A DNA stretch of 64,000 nucleotides from Tritrichomonas musculus (GCA_039105265.1 JAPFFF010000008.1:5208001-5272000); one strand, 5' to 3'. Counted from the stretch's first letter, positions 11,710 to 22,546 are shown. Translations and numbers: made by a program. The notes: a model not told the origin generated them from the letters alone.

Positions 11710-13812
11710 ATGGGATGCTGCTGCTCATCAGATCCTGTTGAGAACGCTCCAAGCAACCCTGATGGACTCAAAGGCTCTTCGAAACAAGGTTTATTGAATA
11801 ATCAAAATAATAGAACAGGTTTAGCAAATATGAATAATAGAGATTCGAAAACACGATTTGAATCAGATTCATCTAAGACGATTAATGACGATACGCGACC
11901 TTTCAAGATAAAGCCAGCTGGATCGACTATTTCTGAGAATAATCAATTTAACGAGGAAGAAGATTATATATATGCAGATATTCAATCATATAATAGTGAA
12001 GATGAATATAACCTCGCTGGTTATAAATTTGAAAAGCGAATTGGTAGAGGTGGCTCAGCGGAGGTCGTTCAAATGTCAAAAGATAACGTTTCATACGCCG
12101 TAAAAATTATTGATTTAACTTTAAATTTTAAAGCTAATTATTTGCAAAACGATCATGAACCAACAGAAGAAGTTGCTATTTTAAAACGATTTGATCATGT
12201 TCACGTGGTAAAATTTGTTGATTTTATTGACGATACAGACAATGACAAACTATTTATTGTCATGGAGTTACTCAGTGGAGGAACAATCATGGAATGTAAG
12301 ACATTAGAGGAAAAGAGAGAAGCATTTACAGAAGCTTTATCGGCTGTTCAATATATTCATTATCAAAGAATAGCGCACCAAGATATTAAACCAGCAAATA
12401 TTTTACGTGCTGATGATGGAACAATCAAACTTGTTGATTTTGGTGCTGCAGTATTTGTATCTGAGGGCGTCAAAAAGATTTCATCAGGACTAACAGGGAC
12501 AACAGTATTTTCTCCTCCAGAAAAATTTACAGAATCAATGTATGATCCTTTTACAGGCGATGTTTGGTCTCTAGGAGCAACTTTATACAACTTGCTATAT
12601 GACAAGCCACCCTTCAGTGGACCTAATATTTTCCAACTACAACAGTCTATCATAAATGATGAACCTGAATTTCCAGAAGATGCTGATTTTGATGCTGTTG
12701 ATTTGATTAAAAAAATGCTCAAAAAAAATCCAGATGACAGGATCACTTGCAATCAGATTTGGGATCATCCATTTTTAGGTTCGACGCCTACTACTTCTTC
12801 AATGCGATCACTTTTGGATTCATCATCAAGAATTTTCGAATCTCTCAAAAGTATGGATGCAATGAACAGTATGACAAGAATTTCTAGGGGATCTTTAAGA
12901 TCATCATTAAAAGGATCTCTTACAAAAGCAATTGTAAAGCAGGCTAAAAAACTTAATGAGAAGAACAAACATAAATTGCCTCAAAGGTTTTCACAAAAAC
13001 CTCAATCTCAACTTATTAAGGCACCAAAGGTCAAGCTAAACAAAGATTTCAAACCAAAAATTAATCTAGGTCAAAGGGCTGACAGTCCAAGAAAACAGAA
13101 AAGTGATAGCAATGATAATGATATTAATGGTAAACCAATGATTAATGATAATGACTTAAATGAAAAGCCAATAACAAATGAATTAAATTTAATAGAAGTT
13201 GAAGAGGTAAGTGAGCCAAGCTTAAACGATACAGGCCCTCCAAGCATCATCATTCAAAAAACTAAAGTTTCTATAAATCAAAATATAGAAGATACTAAAA
13301 AGCCAAATGACACAAATATTAATATTATTTCAAAAATTAACACTGCTAATAAAGCTAAAGAACAAGAAAGTAATCATCCCAGAATCGATAGTTCTAGAAA
13401 ATCAAAGCAAGAAAGTACCAGAACTAGTAAAGAACTTGCTAAAAAAGATCAAAAACCGGAAATAAATCAAAATCAAAAAATTGATAATTCACGAAAACAA
13501 AAAAATGGAAGCACTGTTGCCACTCCTGTCAATAAAAGCCGTAAAGATATTAATAGAAATGAACAAAGTCTTAAACAAATTAATAATCAAGAACCAATTC
13601 AAAAAGTAGAAAGCCTTCGAAAGTCTAAACCCGAAATAACGCCAATTCAAAAGGGAAGTCCTCGGAAACAAAAAGTTGAAAACTCTAATGCTGAAAACAA
13701 CCAAAAGCAAGATATGTCGAAAAAAGGAAAAGTTGAAAATAAGGAAATCAGGACAAGTGCATCTAAGCAATCTAAAACGAGAAGACAATCAAAGCCAATT
13801 ATTCCCAAATAA
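11710..13812 (+). CDS. Lipid-anchored CaMKK-like protein kinase, non-RD
   Basis: 700 residues. The N-terminus MGCCCSSD fits N-myristoylation at Gly2 plus palmitoylation of Cys3-5, so membrane anchoring is likely. The kinase domain spans about 104-355: glycine loop GRGGSAEV (112-119), catalytic Lys in AVKII (K132), catalytic loop HQDIKPAN (H223, D225), DFG at 243-245, activation-segment end SPPE and GDVWSLGATLY. Arg of the usual HRD is Gln, making this a non-RD kinase. The GTTVFSPPE and DVWSLGATLYNLLYDKPPF context resembles CaMKK/LKB1-kinase relatives. The C-terminal 340 residues are basic, Asn/Lys/Ser-rich, and carry a repeating (S/P/L)RK(S/Q)K motif (for example PRKQKSD, SRKSKQES, SRKQKNGS, LRKSKPEI, PRKQKVEN). 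All residues needed for catalysis are present, so it is probably active. The substrate is unknown. Confidence 0.9.
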   Translation: MGCCCSSDPVENAPSNPDGLKGSSKQGLLNNQNNRTGLANMNNRDSKTRFESDSSKTINDDTRPFKIKPAGSTISENNQFNEEEDYIYADIQSYNSEDEYNLAGYKFEKRIGRGGSAEVVQMSKDNVSYAVKIIDLTLNFKANYLQNDHEPTEEVAILKRFDHVHVVKFVDFIDDTDNDKLFIVMELLSGGTIMECKTLEEKREAFTEALSAVQYIHYQRIAHQDIKPANILRADDGTIKLVDFGAAVFVSEGVKKISSGLTGTTVFSPPEKFTESMYDPFTGDVWSLGATLYNLLYDKPPFSGPNIFQLQQSIINDEPEFPEDADFDAVDLIKKMLKKNPDDRITCNQIWDHPFLGSTPTTSSMRSLLDSSSRIFESLKSMDAMNSMTRISRGSLRSSLKGSLTKAIVKQAKKLNEKNKHKLPQRFSQKPQSQLIKAPKVKLNKDFKPKINLGQRADSPRKQKSDSNDNDINGKPMINDNDLNEKPITNELNLIEVEEVSEPSLNDTGPPSIIIQKTKVSINQNIEDTKKPNDTNINIISKINTANKAKEQESNHPRIDSSRKSKQESTRTSKELAKKDQKPEINQNQKIDNSRKQKNGSTVATPVNKSRKDINRNEQSLKQINNQEPIQKVESLRKSKPEITPIQKGSPRKQKVENSNAENNQKQDMSKKGKVENKEIRTSASKQSKTRRQSKPIIPK

Positions 13813-14193
13813 GATTAAGTAATACATTATATTTTGTTTTTATTATTTGCGGCTTTTCCTAATAATATTCTTTATTTACATTATGAAATAAGAATTTTTG
13901 CTATTTCTTATTTTCATTCTATTGTGTGGATAAATATATTTTTATTAACTTTGCACTTTTGATTTTTTTTTTTTTTAAACATTCACTTCATTATAGAACG
14001 CCCTTCGATTATAGCTTCTAAATATGCCCTTAGATCAGTATAAAACATAAAGGATGCGAATCTTGAGCTTCGAGCTCAAATATTTTCGAGTTATTAAATA
14101 GTTAACAAAATAAAAAAAAAAAAAGGTTAAGAATAAAAACATAACAAGTATTTCTATAACATTATTTACAAATATATGAATAAACAATAACAT
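13813..14193. other. Intergenic region between convergent genes
   Basis: 380 bp between the stops of the kinase gene and the helical-repeat gene. AT-rich with a T12 run near 13966 and an A12 run near 14112; slightly more GC around 13995-14090, where CTTGAGCTTCGAGCTCAA forms an imperfect inverted repeat. I see no gene or RNA there. Confidence 0.4.
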
Positions 14194-17100
14194 TCAAGCT
14201 TTAATTTTCTTTCGAATACCAAAAAGAACGTTTTTCACTTGCAAGAAAATTCGAAGAAGCTCACCAGATACTCTTTGAGAAATTTCAATAATCTCGTCAC
14301 CAAAAGGATCAACTAATTCTGGACATATAGAAGATAAAGTTAATATGCATTTTGCTGCACCGATAGCTATTTTAATCTTTTGCTGTTTTGTATAATCTAC
14401 TAAATTTCGGATAACTGGTTCAAATAATAGCATCTTTTCTGGATTCTTCAAAACTGCACAAATTTCTAAAAGGGATGCAGAGTTAATATCTATTGTGCTT
14501 GTATTGATTAAGTCGAAAATTTCCATTAATCGATCAAACACAACATCCTCAGATTTGTTGTAGCTAATAATTGACAAAATACATTGTGCAAGAAGGGGAA
14601 CATATTCATTATCTACATCCTGCGATATTAGTTGTAGCATGTCATTAACAAACATTGGTGCAAATTCACCAACATAATCCGCCAGTGTAGTAATTGCATT
14701 GCAAGTTGATTCAAGATCAACAGCTAACTTCAAAGCCATATCAAGAACAGGTAAAGTATTGTAAAACAAAGCGCCTTTTCCTGCTGAAACAAAATGGCTT
14801 ATTGCTTGTGATCCAACATTTTGGAACTGTGGATCCTTAATCCACAATTTCATAGCAATTCCAATTAAAGGAATATATTTGGCAAGCGCACTTGCATTAC
14901 TTGGATTTGAAGATAAGTTATGAACAATACCAAGAAATCCAAGAGAAACACCCATACTGCTAGAATACATCATAAAAATATTGGCAATTTTGTTAAATTT
15001 TGGCATTATTGCACTATATGTGGATTCATTATTGGATAAATAGAATATTGAAGGAAGGAGATTGTCATACAATTCAACATTATTAATTCCTTGATCGAGT
15101 ACAATAAAAATTGGCTGCAATAACGATGATATATCATATTCTTCGGATATTGAATAAATATATTGTGAAATTGCAACCAAGGTTTCTTCATCAGTTTGCT
15201 CATTCATGATTGCTGAACATAAATCAAGAGCTGCAGGCTTTCCTTTGAACAATTTGAGAGAAAATGAACATATAGTTACATCAGAAGGATAATGATGTAA
15301 GAGCCCTGTAAAAAGCTCCATTGTTGGCTGCGCTGAAAATGTTTGATGATGTTTCTTAATTGAATAAAATTCCGGAAGAATCATAAAAATCGCTAAAACT
15401 GCATCATAAGCATTTATATTGAATTTTAATGCATCCAGAAGCGCGTATAAAAGTTCAGTGCTTTGCTTATAACCATCTGAATAAGCAACCAGCCTTGCAG
15501 ATAATTGAATAATTTTAGGATTAGCAGAAAAAGTTGTTATAATAGGTATTAGATTTTTAAATTCTAAATCGCAAACCTGAGTTTCTTCTTTTTCAAAACA
15601 CCTAAGAACGATTTGAAGAAGATAAAATGTTTCATCTGCAGAAATATTTGAATTGAATTGTGCCAAATGATTTTTTGCAATTTCAAATTGTTCATTCGAT
15701 AACACCAAATTCGCATTCTCCATTAAAAAAAATACAAGCTGATAATTATCGATATTAAAATGATCAAAAATAATTTTAGAAACTTTGTTATTATTCATCA
15801 TGCAAGCACAATCTTTATCTTTGACAATATTTGAAAAAATGCGGCAACATTGAATTGAGCAACGATCGGAAAGCTTAGCAGTTTTTGAAAGCAAAGATAT
15901 CAAAATAGACTGTGAGAAAAATTTGATTAAATCGCCAAATGAAGAAAAATAGTGGATCATTTTCAATAAAGAAAAAGCAACAGGCTCATCGTCCTTATTG
16001 AATTCTAATGCATAACCAACTACTGGAACAACATTATTAGCAATACAATAAGATTCTATTTCGCTGTTTAAAGATAATTCAGAAACAAATTCAGCACAAA
16101 TAGCAACAATATTTCTATTAGTTGGATGCCTCTTTATTGCGTCAATTAAGAAAGGAAATGAAGTCTCAGTGAGACCGATATCCTCAGCAAATGATAATGC
16201 GGCGCATAATTGCCTTTGATCATATATTGAATGATATAAAGAAGTAATAATTAACTTAGAATCTGATTCAGATGGATTCCACAAATTCAAATTATGCAAT
16301 GCATCAGCAATTACTACTTGTTCAATATAATTAAGCTTAAATTGGCTTGAAATTGCAGGTGCTGATGCTCTTTCTATATGGATCATTAAAATATCTATTG
16401 CGTCCCATCGATTTAACGAAAGTAAAAAATCAATTGTTTGAGGAGGTAGAATTTCTTCCGACTCTTTTAACGATTGAATTGCATATCTGAAAGCATTTTC
16501 ACCACATAGCAAAAGAGCTCGATTAATTGCGCTTAAATCCGAAATATTATGTAGTAATCCTGCATATTGTATTTCAGAATCTTTTGAATATTTTATCATA
16601 GCAGATCCAATCAAAGATGATTCATCAGGTGACGGTGGCATTAAAAGCAAAACTGATTTTACGAGATTTAAATTTGATAATTGTTTTTTCAGAATAGCAA
16701 CGCCCAATTTCTTATCTATGTAAAATTCTTTCTTCTCTTCTTCAGGAAGATCGATAAATTCTGGAAATTCATATTTGGAAAGTGCCAATGATTTGATTAA
16801 TAAAACAGCATTTTTAATAATTTTTGGTTCATTTTTATATGTTTTACATACTTGCATTAAAATTTTTAAATTATCATAAGTACAAATTTGCGTTGCAAGT
16901 TCTTTATTATTTGAAACAAAATTACAGAGAGAGGCAATCATACATTCAATTGAATGCTGATCTTTCATGTTTAACTGGATTGATTGAATAAGTGCTGATG
17001 GTGCCGAAGCTTCAATTAAAAATTCATCATTTTCTTGATTTGATGATAAAGAATGAATAATCGCAGCTGATCTTCGAATTAAAGAGGGATCACGTGAATG

Positions 17101-18114
17101 AAGGAGTAATATTGATGTTAGTAATTGGATAAGCTTTGGCGATACTGGAGCATCATCACTTGAAGATGTTGTAGAATAATAGCAAAGAGTTAATGATTGC
17201 TTTAATACTGCTTGATTTGATAAAAAAAATTGAAGAGCCATGATGACAAGTGGTATTACCTCAACTGGAGTCTGTTTTGGATCCATCTTTGATGAAATAA
17301 AATCGACTGATTTCATAATCATTTGAGGATCGTTTTTGAATCGTTTGCTTTGATCCATAATTATTGAAAAATCTATATCTTGAATAGCATTTGATGGAGA
17401 TTGAGATAAAATTGTTAATAATGATTTGAGTATTGTAATATTTCGGTTGTAACGTAATGCGATATCAGTGAAATGAGGGATCGAGAGAGATGCAACTTCT
17501 GCCATAATTTTAGTACCTGAAAGTTGCGCAAATCCGGATAATATACTTTCTTGAAGTTGTTCATTGCGAATAAAATTACGAGAAAGAACAACTAAAGAAA
17601 TGCAAAGATCTTTCAACACCAATTCCATTCGCGCATTTAAATACATTGCTATTTTTGAAATATATAATGCATGAATTTGTGATTTTGAATTGAGTCTAGT
17701 AACAAAAACTAGAGTTTTTATAAATTGCTGAGATGAAAAATGCGAAGCCATTCGTGGCAATGAAATCGTCTGCGATATTACTTGAAGACATATTTCTGAA
17801 ATTTCATTATCTTCTTTTTTTAAATTTAGAATATGAATTAACTGTGTAAATATATTGGTTGCTTCAAGTTTACCTGCTAAAGTACGTATTGCAGAAAGTT
17901 GACCAAAAAGATTAAGAACTTGAACAATGACTGAATCATTATTTTGATTTGCTTTAACTGCGTTATCAATTGATTTAAATGCTTGTTGATATTTTTCAAT
18001 ACTTTTTTCGTCTCTTAATGCAGAAAATAAAGAATTGAGGCAAGATATTTGAGTATCAGCGTTTCTTGGATCTTTGTCCATGTTTGCACATATTGAGTCA
18101 ATACTTGCTCTCAT
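14194..18114 (-). CDS. Large ARM/HEAT-like helical-repeat protein
   Basis: 1306 residues, almost entirely helical, with no low-complexity segment, membrane segment or signal peptide. It shows the periodic pattern of armadillo/HEAT solenoids, for example ISEICLQVISQTISLPRMASHF, PSLIRRSAAIIHSLSSNQEN, RCSIQCCRIFSNIVKDKDCA and VGSQAISHFVSAGKGALFYN, where pairs of amphipathic helices alternate with short loops. Many helices contain the small-x-x-small packing of ARM helix 3. I cannot place it in a named family (importin, adaptin, PP2A A, proteasome activator). A scaffold role is inference. Start ATG 18114 is the first in frame and gives a plausible soluble N-terminus. It converges with the kinase gene and is tandem with the RRM gene on the same strand, 309 bp downstream of that gene's stop. 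Confidence 0.85.
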   Translation of the reverse strand: MRASIDSICANMDKDPRNADTQISCLNSLFSALRDEKSIEKYQQAFKSIDNAVKANQNNDSVIVQVLNLFGQLSAIRTLAGKLEATNIFTQLIHILNLKKEDNEISEICLQVISQTISLPRMASHFSSQQFIKTLVFVTRLNSKSQIHALYISKIAMYLNARMELVLKDLCISLVVLSRNFIRNEQLQESILSGFAQLSGTKIMAEVASLSIPHFTDIALRYNRNITILKSLLTILSQSPSNAIQDIDFSIIMDQSKRFKNDPQMIMKSVDFISSKMDPKQTPVEVIPLVIMALQFFLSNQAVLKQSLTLCYYSTTSSSDDAPVSPKLIQLLTSILLLHSRDPSLIRRSAAIIHSLSSNQENDEFLIEASAPSALIQSIQLNMKDQHSIECMIASLCNFVSNNKELATQICTYDNLKILMQVCKTYKNEPKIIKNAVLLIKSLALSKYEFPEFIDLPEEEKKEFYIDKKLGVAILKKQLSNLNLVKSVLLLMPPSPDESSLIGSAMIKYSKDSEIQYAGLLHNISDLSAINRALLLCGENAFRYAIQSLKESEEILPPQTIDFLLSLNRWDAIDILMIHIERASAPAISSQFKLNYIEQVVIADALHNLNLWNPSESDSKLIITSLYHSIYDQRQLCAALSFAEDIGLTETSFPFLIDAIKRHPTNRNIVAICAEFVSELSLNSEIESYCIANNVVPVVGYALEFNKDDEPVAFSLLKMIHYFSSFGDLIKFFSQSILISLLSKTAKLSDRCSIQCCRIFSNIVKDKDCACMMNNNKVSKIIFDHFNIDNYQLVFFLMENANLVLSNEQFEIAKNHLAQFNSNISADETFYLLQIVLRCFEKEETQVCDLEFKNLIPIITTFSANPKIIQLSARLVAYSDGYKQSTELLYALLDALKFNINAYDAVLAIFMILPEFYSIKKHHQTFSAQPTMELFTGLLHHYPSDVTICSFSLKLFKGKPAALDLCSAIMNEQTDEETLVAISQYIYSISEEYDISSLLQPIFIVLDQGINNVELYDNLLPSIFYLSNNESTYSAIMPKFNKIANIFMMYSSSMGVSLGFLGIVHNLSSNPSNASALAKYIPLIGIAMKLWIKDPQFQNVGSQAISHFVSAGKGALFYNTLPVLDMALKLAVDLESTCNAITTLADYVGEFAPMFVNDMLQLISQDVDNEYVPLLAQCILSIISYNKSEDVVFDRLMEIFDLINTSTIDINSASLLEICAVLKNPEKMLLFEPVIRNLVDYTKQQKIKIAIGAAKCILTLSSICPELVDPFGDEIIEISQRVSGELLRIFLQVKNVLFGIRKKIKA

Positions 18115-18423
18115 TTTCGAATTTTCGAAAATTTTTAAACGTATTTTTCATTGAAAAACTCAAGTCATTTTATTCATTTTTTATATGAAAATGAAGAAAA
18201 AGAGGATAACATAATGCTACCATATGTTGGAATAATTATTGTATATTGTTTTTATGAAGAAGGTTTTGGCATAAAAACAAGATCAAACTAATACCAATAT
18301 TATAGTGAGATCAATATATATATTCTTTTATTTTTGAAATTTATTTCTTTTCTCAATGAATTACGATAAGAACAAAAAAAGTGATTTATTTTTAATTCAA
18401 TATATTTATAAAACATAATAATT
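18115..18423. other. Intergenic region
   Basis: 309 bp between two minus-strand genes. AT-rich, no gene seen. It must hold the 3' end of the RRM gene and the promoter of the helical-repeat gene. Confidence 0.4.
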
Positions 18424-19014
18424 TTATTGTTCTTGAGCAACAACAGTATGAAATTGAACAGAAAGACGATAATCATCAGTAATTTTAAAGTTTTGAAAAG
18501 AATTTAATGCTTTTGAAGCTGATTCAACCGCATCATAAAAAACAAGCGCATATCCTTCTTTTACTTCGACACTTTGAAATCCAGGTACACGTTTGAAAAG
18601 AATTGAAAGAATTGTCTGATTTGCTTTTGGTGGATATCCTTCAACTTTAAGAATTGGGGTTTCTTTAATAGTAGGCTCTTCATCTTCTGATTCTTGTTCT
18701 GGTTCATCGATTTTTTTAATTGTTTCAAGCTCAGAAAGTGCTTTAGACTGAGATTTTGAATATTCAATATGCATTTCTTTACCAAGTAAAGGAAAACCTT
18801 GAAGAGTTTGCATTGCAATAGTTGCTGCTTCTTCTGATATAAATGACACCCAAGCTTGCCCACGAGTTTTAATTCCTTTTCGAGCTTCTATATTAACAAC
18901 TGGTGCAACAAATGAAAAAAGACAATAAAGCTGTATTTTAAGTTCGCGTGATGATATTTTATCATCAAGATTTTTAATATATAATGTTTGATTTGGTGCG
19001 ATTGGCAAAGCCAT
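18424..19014 (-). CDS. U1A/U2B''-type snRNP RRM protein
   Basis: 196 residues with two RNA-recognition motifs. RRM1 (about 9-85) begins PNQTLYIKNLDDKISSRELK, giving RNP2 LYIKNL, and has RNP1 RGQAWVSF followed by AMQTLQGFPLLGKEMHIEYSK. This is the classic signature of the U1A/U2B''/SNF family that binds the loop of U1 or U2 snRNA. An acidic linker (EPEQESEDEEP, about 105-115) precedes a shorter, degenerate RRM2 (about 122-190: ILKVEGYPPKANQTILSILF then GYALVFYDAVESASKALNSF). Length is close to U2B''. Trichomonads splice a small number of introns with a conventional spliceosome, so a role in U2 (and possibly U1) snRNP is expected. RRM2 retains only weak RNP1 residues (YALVFY). Which snRNA is bound cannot be decided from this sequence. 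Confidence 0.92.
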   Translation of the reverse strand: MALPIAPNQTLYIKNLDDKISSRELKIQLYCLFSFVAPVVNIEARKGIKTRGQAWVSFISEEAATIAMQTLQGFPLLGKEMHIEYSKSQSKALSELETIKKIDEPEQESEDEEPTIKETPILKVEGYPPKANQTILSILFKRVPGFQSVEVKEGYALVFYDAVESASKALNSFQNFKITDDYRLSVQFHTVVAQEQ

Positions 19015-19260
19015 TTCAATTAAAAATTTTCACGATTTCAGGAAGGTCACTTTTTCTGAGAGTAGTAAAAGAATAAATAATATCAAAAGTAAATCATGAT
19101 CATGCAAAAAAATGCTAAGAATGCTATATACTGATACTCTTTAGTTCGTAAATAAAAATGCGTTGTGGTTTATAAAAAATTATGGAATTAAATATTTTAT
19201 ATAAATTATTTTTTAATATTTTATAAAAAAACACATATTTCTTTTATAGAATCATTAAGA

Positions 19261-21330
19261 CTATACTGAAACTTTGCTCAGGTTCTGAAATTGCACGAGA
19301 GAATATTCAGTGGTACCTTGCGAATTACTTCGATATTCAACATAACCTGTTTTTGTCAAATAATATAGAGATAACAAAATAGATTTTTCAAGAGAATTAT
19401 CTGAAGCGTAACGAGGCATTTTTTTCACAATATCATTCAAAATCATATTAAGAGTAACAAATCTGCTTTTCCTGATATTTAAATCTTTCAAAGACTCTTT
19501 AACAATATCAGAAAATGAGAGAAGTTTATTTGGATCAACTTTCTTTTCTTCATTCTTTCCTTTTTCATCTCCATCCTCTTTCTTTTCTCCATTTTGATTT
19601 TTATTGGCTGATTTATTATTTGGATTATTCGCAATATCAGCTTCTGTGTAAAGAAAAGGAAAGAGATTTGGTACAAGAAAATAGTTAGGATTCCAAAAGT
19701 CCAGCTTATATCTTTTAATTTGATTATCTTGCCTGAAACAAGTTTCAATACAAACGACATTTGTAATTGTAATTTTAACCAAGATGATAGGAACAGTTGT
19801 TTCACGTTCAAGATGAGTTAACCTTAGTTCTAGTTCTCCTTTGAAAAATAATGATAATATAAATGAATTGGTTATAGCTAGAAAAGTGCCGTCATTAGCA
19901 ACTTGAATTTTAAGATCTGTAAAAACATGAAATAGAAAGAAAAATAATATATAATCCCAACTACCATTTTTGAACACAACTGAGGGAAGCAATTTATATT
20001 CAGGGAAAGAAGGCATTTTTTCGAGAACGTTATTGAATGGAGAAGTGCTTAACGAAGAATAATCGTTTGCACACCTTTGACGAAAGTAATTAATTGATTT
20101 ATTTGTAATAAATTCTAATATCGTTAAGTTGGGAATAACAATTGTTTCATCTTTAAAAGATAAGAATCCAAGAGGAATTAAATGCTTATAGCTTGGAATG
20201 TCTTCTTTTAGAAGCCTATTGCCTCTAACTACAATTTTTAATAAAGATTTTATAATTGTATCTTCACCATCCGGAAATGCAAGAAAGAAAGAATCTTCAT
20301 ACTGTTCTAACAAAGAGTTAATCCAATATGTTCCAATTCTCGATTCAGTCATGGAACAGAGAAAATCAACTGGATTAATGACATAGACATTTGTGTTTGG
20401 AGCAAATTTATGATTACCAGAATGAAGAATCAAATAGAATAAAAATTCAATACTTATTTTACCTAATAAATTTGTGGAAATAATTTGCTGAAAATCTGAT
20501 ACAGAAAAATCATAAATTGATTGGAGAGATTTTTGGAAACTGCCGAAATATTGAACTCTGGTTTCAGGGAGTCGAATTTGGTCACCAATTTGATTGTAGA
20601 ATATATTGCAATTAATCATATCTGCTATGTTAAACCCAAAAATACCAGCTACTTCATAACGAAAGGTGTAATCTCTAACAATATTTGAGACTTGGCAAAA
20701 ATTAGCAGATCCTAATAAAAGTAAAAATTTAATTGAATCTTTCCATCTGCATAAAACGTCTAAAATACTTTGAATAGTAGAAACGAGTGAAATAAACTCA
20801 GGTGATCCATGCTTCATGAAAAGTAAAATAGATTCAATGTCATCAATGAGAATAACAACCTTTTTTTGCCCATAACAACTGGTTTCAGCAATAAGATGCT
20901 CAAAAGCAGTATTTGGGGTTGTAAAATTCTCGATTCCTGCAATATTATATCGCTCAAATTGCTTTTGTATTTCCCCAAGAAGTTTCTCATTATAATTGTC
21001 TTTTGTCATTTCTTTGGTTTTAAGTTTAAGCCGAATAACAGTTGATGCTTTTTCTTTTGAAAAAGTAAGACCTAAACTTGGGGATAAAATTTGGCATTTT
21101 AACATTTGAAATGAGTCAATTCGCTGAAGAAAATAATCTTCTACCATATCCATTATTATTGACTTTCCAAATTTTGCAGGGCGGAGAATCATTATACGAC
21201 TTGAATTTAATTGGAGAAGTTTTAATGCATCAATAGATTTATCGATAAAGAAAAGTGATTTTGATGCTATTTCTGAAAAACTTGCATTAATATCTACTTT
21301 GTATTGTAAAGATTGCTGCTCGTTAGACAT
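19261..21330 (-). CDS. AAA-ATPase-like (DUF1703-type) protein with possible winged-helix tail
   Basis: 689 residues. The N-terminus matches the AAA-ATPase-like/DUF1703 pattern: FIDKSIDALKLLQ (about 28-40), then the family-specific P-loop RPAKFGKS (50-57, K56) that lacks the usual first Gly, and a Walker-B strand VVILIDDIES with D163/D164. A sensor-like segment LLLLGSANF follows at about 205. The family usually ends in a PD-(D/E)xK-like nuclease domain; a candidate strand pair ILVKITITNV near 520-530 is present but the nuclease residues are not clear. Residues about 560-600 are a Lys/Glu/Asn-rich linker, and 605-685 look like a winged helix (SFSDIVKESLKDLNIRKSRF, then a GYVEYRS wing). The family is abundant in bacteria and some fungi and its role in eukaryotes is poorly known. 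No transposon-like ends flank it. Confidence 0.75.
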   Translation of the reverse strand: MSNEQQSLQYKVDINASFSEIASKSLFFIDKSIDALKLLQLNSSRIMILRPAKFGKSIIMDMVEDYFLQRIDSFQMLKCQILSPSLGLTFSKEKASTVIRLKLKTKEMTKDNYNEKLLGEIQKQFERYNIAGIENFTTPNTAFEHLIAETSCYGQKKVVILIDDIESILLFMKHGSPEFISLVSTIQSILDVLCRWKDSIKFLLLLGSANFCQVSNIVRDYTFRYEVAGIFGFNIADMINCNIFYNQIGDQIRLPETRVQYFGSFQKSLQSIYDFSVSDFQQIISTNLLGKISIEFLFYLILHSGNHKFAPNTNVYVINPVDFLCSMTESRIGTYWINSLLEQYEDSFFLAFPDGEDTIIKSLLKIVVRGNRLLKEDIPSYKHLIPLGFLSFKDETIVIPNLTILEFITNKSINYFRQRCANDYSSLSTSPFNNVLEKMPSFPEYKLLPSVVFKNGSWDYILFFFLFHVFTDLKIQVANDGTFLAITNSFILSLFFKGELELRLTHLERETTVPIILVKITITNVVCIETCFRQDNQIKRYKLDFWNPNYFLVPNLFPFLYTEADIANNPNNKSANKNQNGEKKEDGDEKGKNEEKKVDPNKLLSFSDIVKESLKDLNIRKSRFVTLNMILNDIVKKMPRYASDNSLEKSILLSLYYLTKTGYVEYRSNSQGTTEYSLVQFQNLSKVSV

Positions 21331-21400
21331 TTCTCATATAATACTATCTTTGACTTTTTGAGATTGTATTTATCCAAATAAATAGAAATAAGTTTATTCA

Positions 21401-22288
21401 GAGGTGAGGCTGCGAAAATTTTTGGTGTTTTTAATAATATTAATACATATTATCTTATTGCAGAATAAAATGTTATTTATGATAATTTCACTAATATTTT
21501 TTTCAGATTTTTAGCAATAAATCTATTTTTAAAATTGAATTGATTATTTCTTAAAATAATTTCAATTTTATCTTAATAAAAAAAATCTATTTACTCAAAA
21601 TAATACATAATTTAATTATTAATATTTAATATATAGATGTAAATATAATATTAAAATCTTCGACTAAGAATTACCAATCAAATAATGATTTTTTATGATT
21701 TAGCTAACTATCATCATATTATAATCATGATTTGTTTAGTAAATTATTGATAAATATTAAAATAAATACTTACTGTGATGTTGATACCAAAATAAAAACA
21801 AATGAAATTATTTGGATATTTGTGAAGTTTATATCATTAACGTACATAGAATCATATTCAATATTAAACCTTAATCCTTGCTAAAATTGTAAAAAATATT
21901 TTAAAAATATTTTGATATGTTTGCCAACACCAGATAAGTTAAGAGATAAACTATAGTTATCCCTTTGGTCTTTAATATAGAAGAAAATTTCTCTTTATAT
22001 TGAATAATATTTTTTTGAATTTTGACCAAAAACGCATTTATTGAATAGATTTCTTATTAAAAAAAGAGAGATCATCTATATACAAATGCAATTTAATGGT
22101 TGAAAAGAAAAAATAATGACGAATATATGAATTATGATATGAAATATCAATATAATTTCAATTTTTTTTGATTAAATCTGAAAAAAGTATATGATATGAA
22201 AAGGTAGCAACACCATTATACTATATTTTTAATTTTGTTGATTATTATTCCGAAAAAAGTTAATTTAAAATTTCGCAGTCTCAAAAGA
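21401..22288 (-). mobile_element. TIR element (MITE-like), copy 2
   Basis: This is an inverted copy of 5009-5910: it begins GAGGTGAGGCTGCGAAAATT and ends with the inverse of GAGACTGCGAAATTTTAAAT, with the same internal order (the ATATGATATGAAAAGGTAGC segment, the TAGTTTATCTCTTAACTTAT segment). A few small indels separate the copies. The outermost 4-5 bp of the right end have been altered and no target duplication is visible, so this copy looks older or damaged at that end. It lies between the AAA-ATPase-like and LCAT-like genes. Confidence 0.7.
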
Positions 22289-22546
22289 GATCCAAATCAA
22301 TTACTTCTTTGATCAAAATTATATGAATTATCAACCATTAAAGAATTGATATCCAGCATATCAAACTTTATTTGGAAATTATTTGGAGATTAATTTTTTT
22401 GGAATCATTTAATTTCCATTTCAACACCCAATATTCTAATTTGATTATGCTTTATTTCATGCTTTTAAAATCGATTACATATACTTATAAAACATTAAAA
22501 AAATATCCTAATCGTAAAACTATTTTTTTATCATTTTGCATATTAC

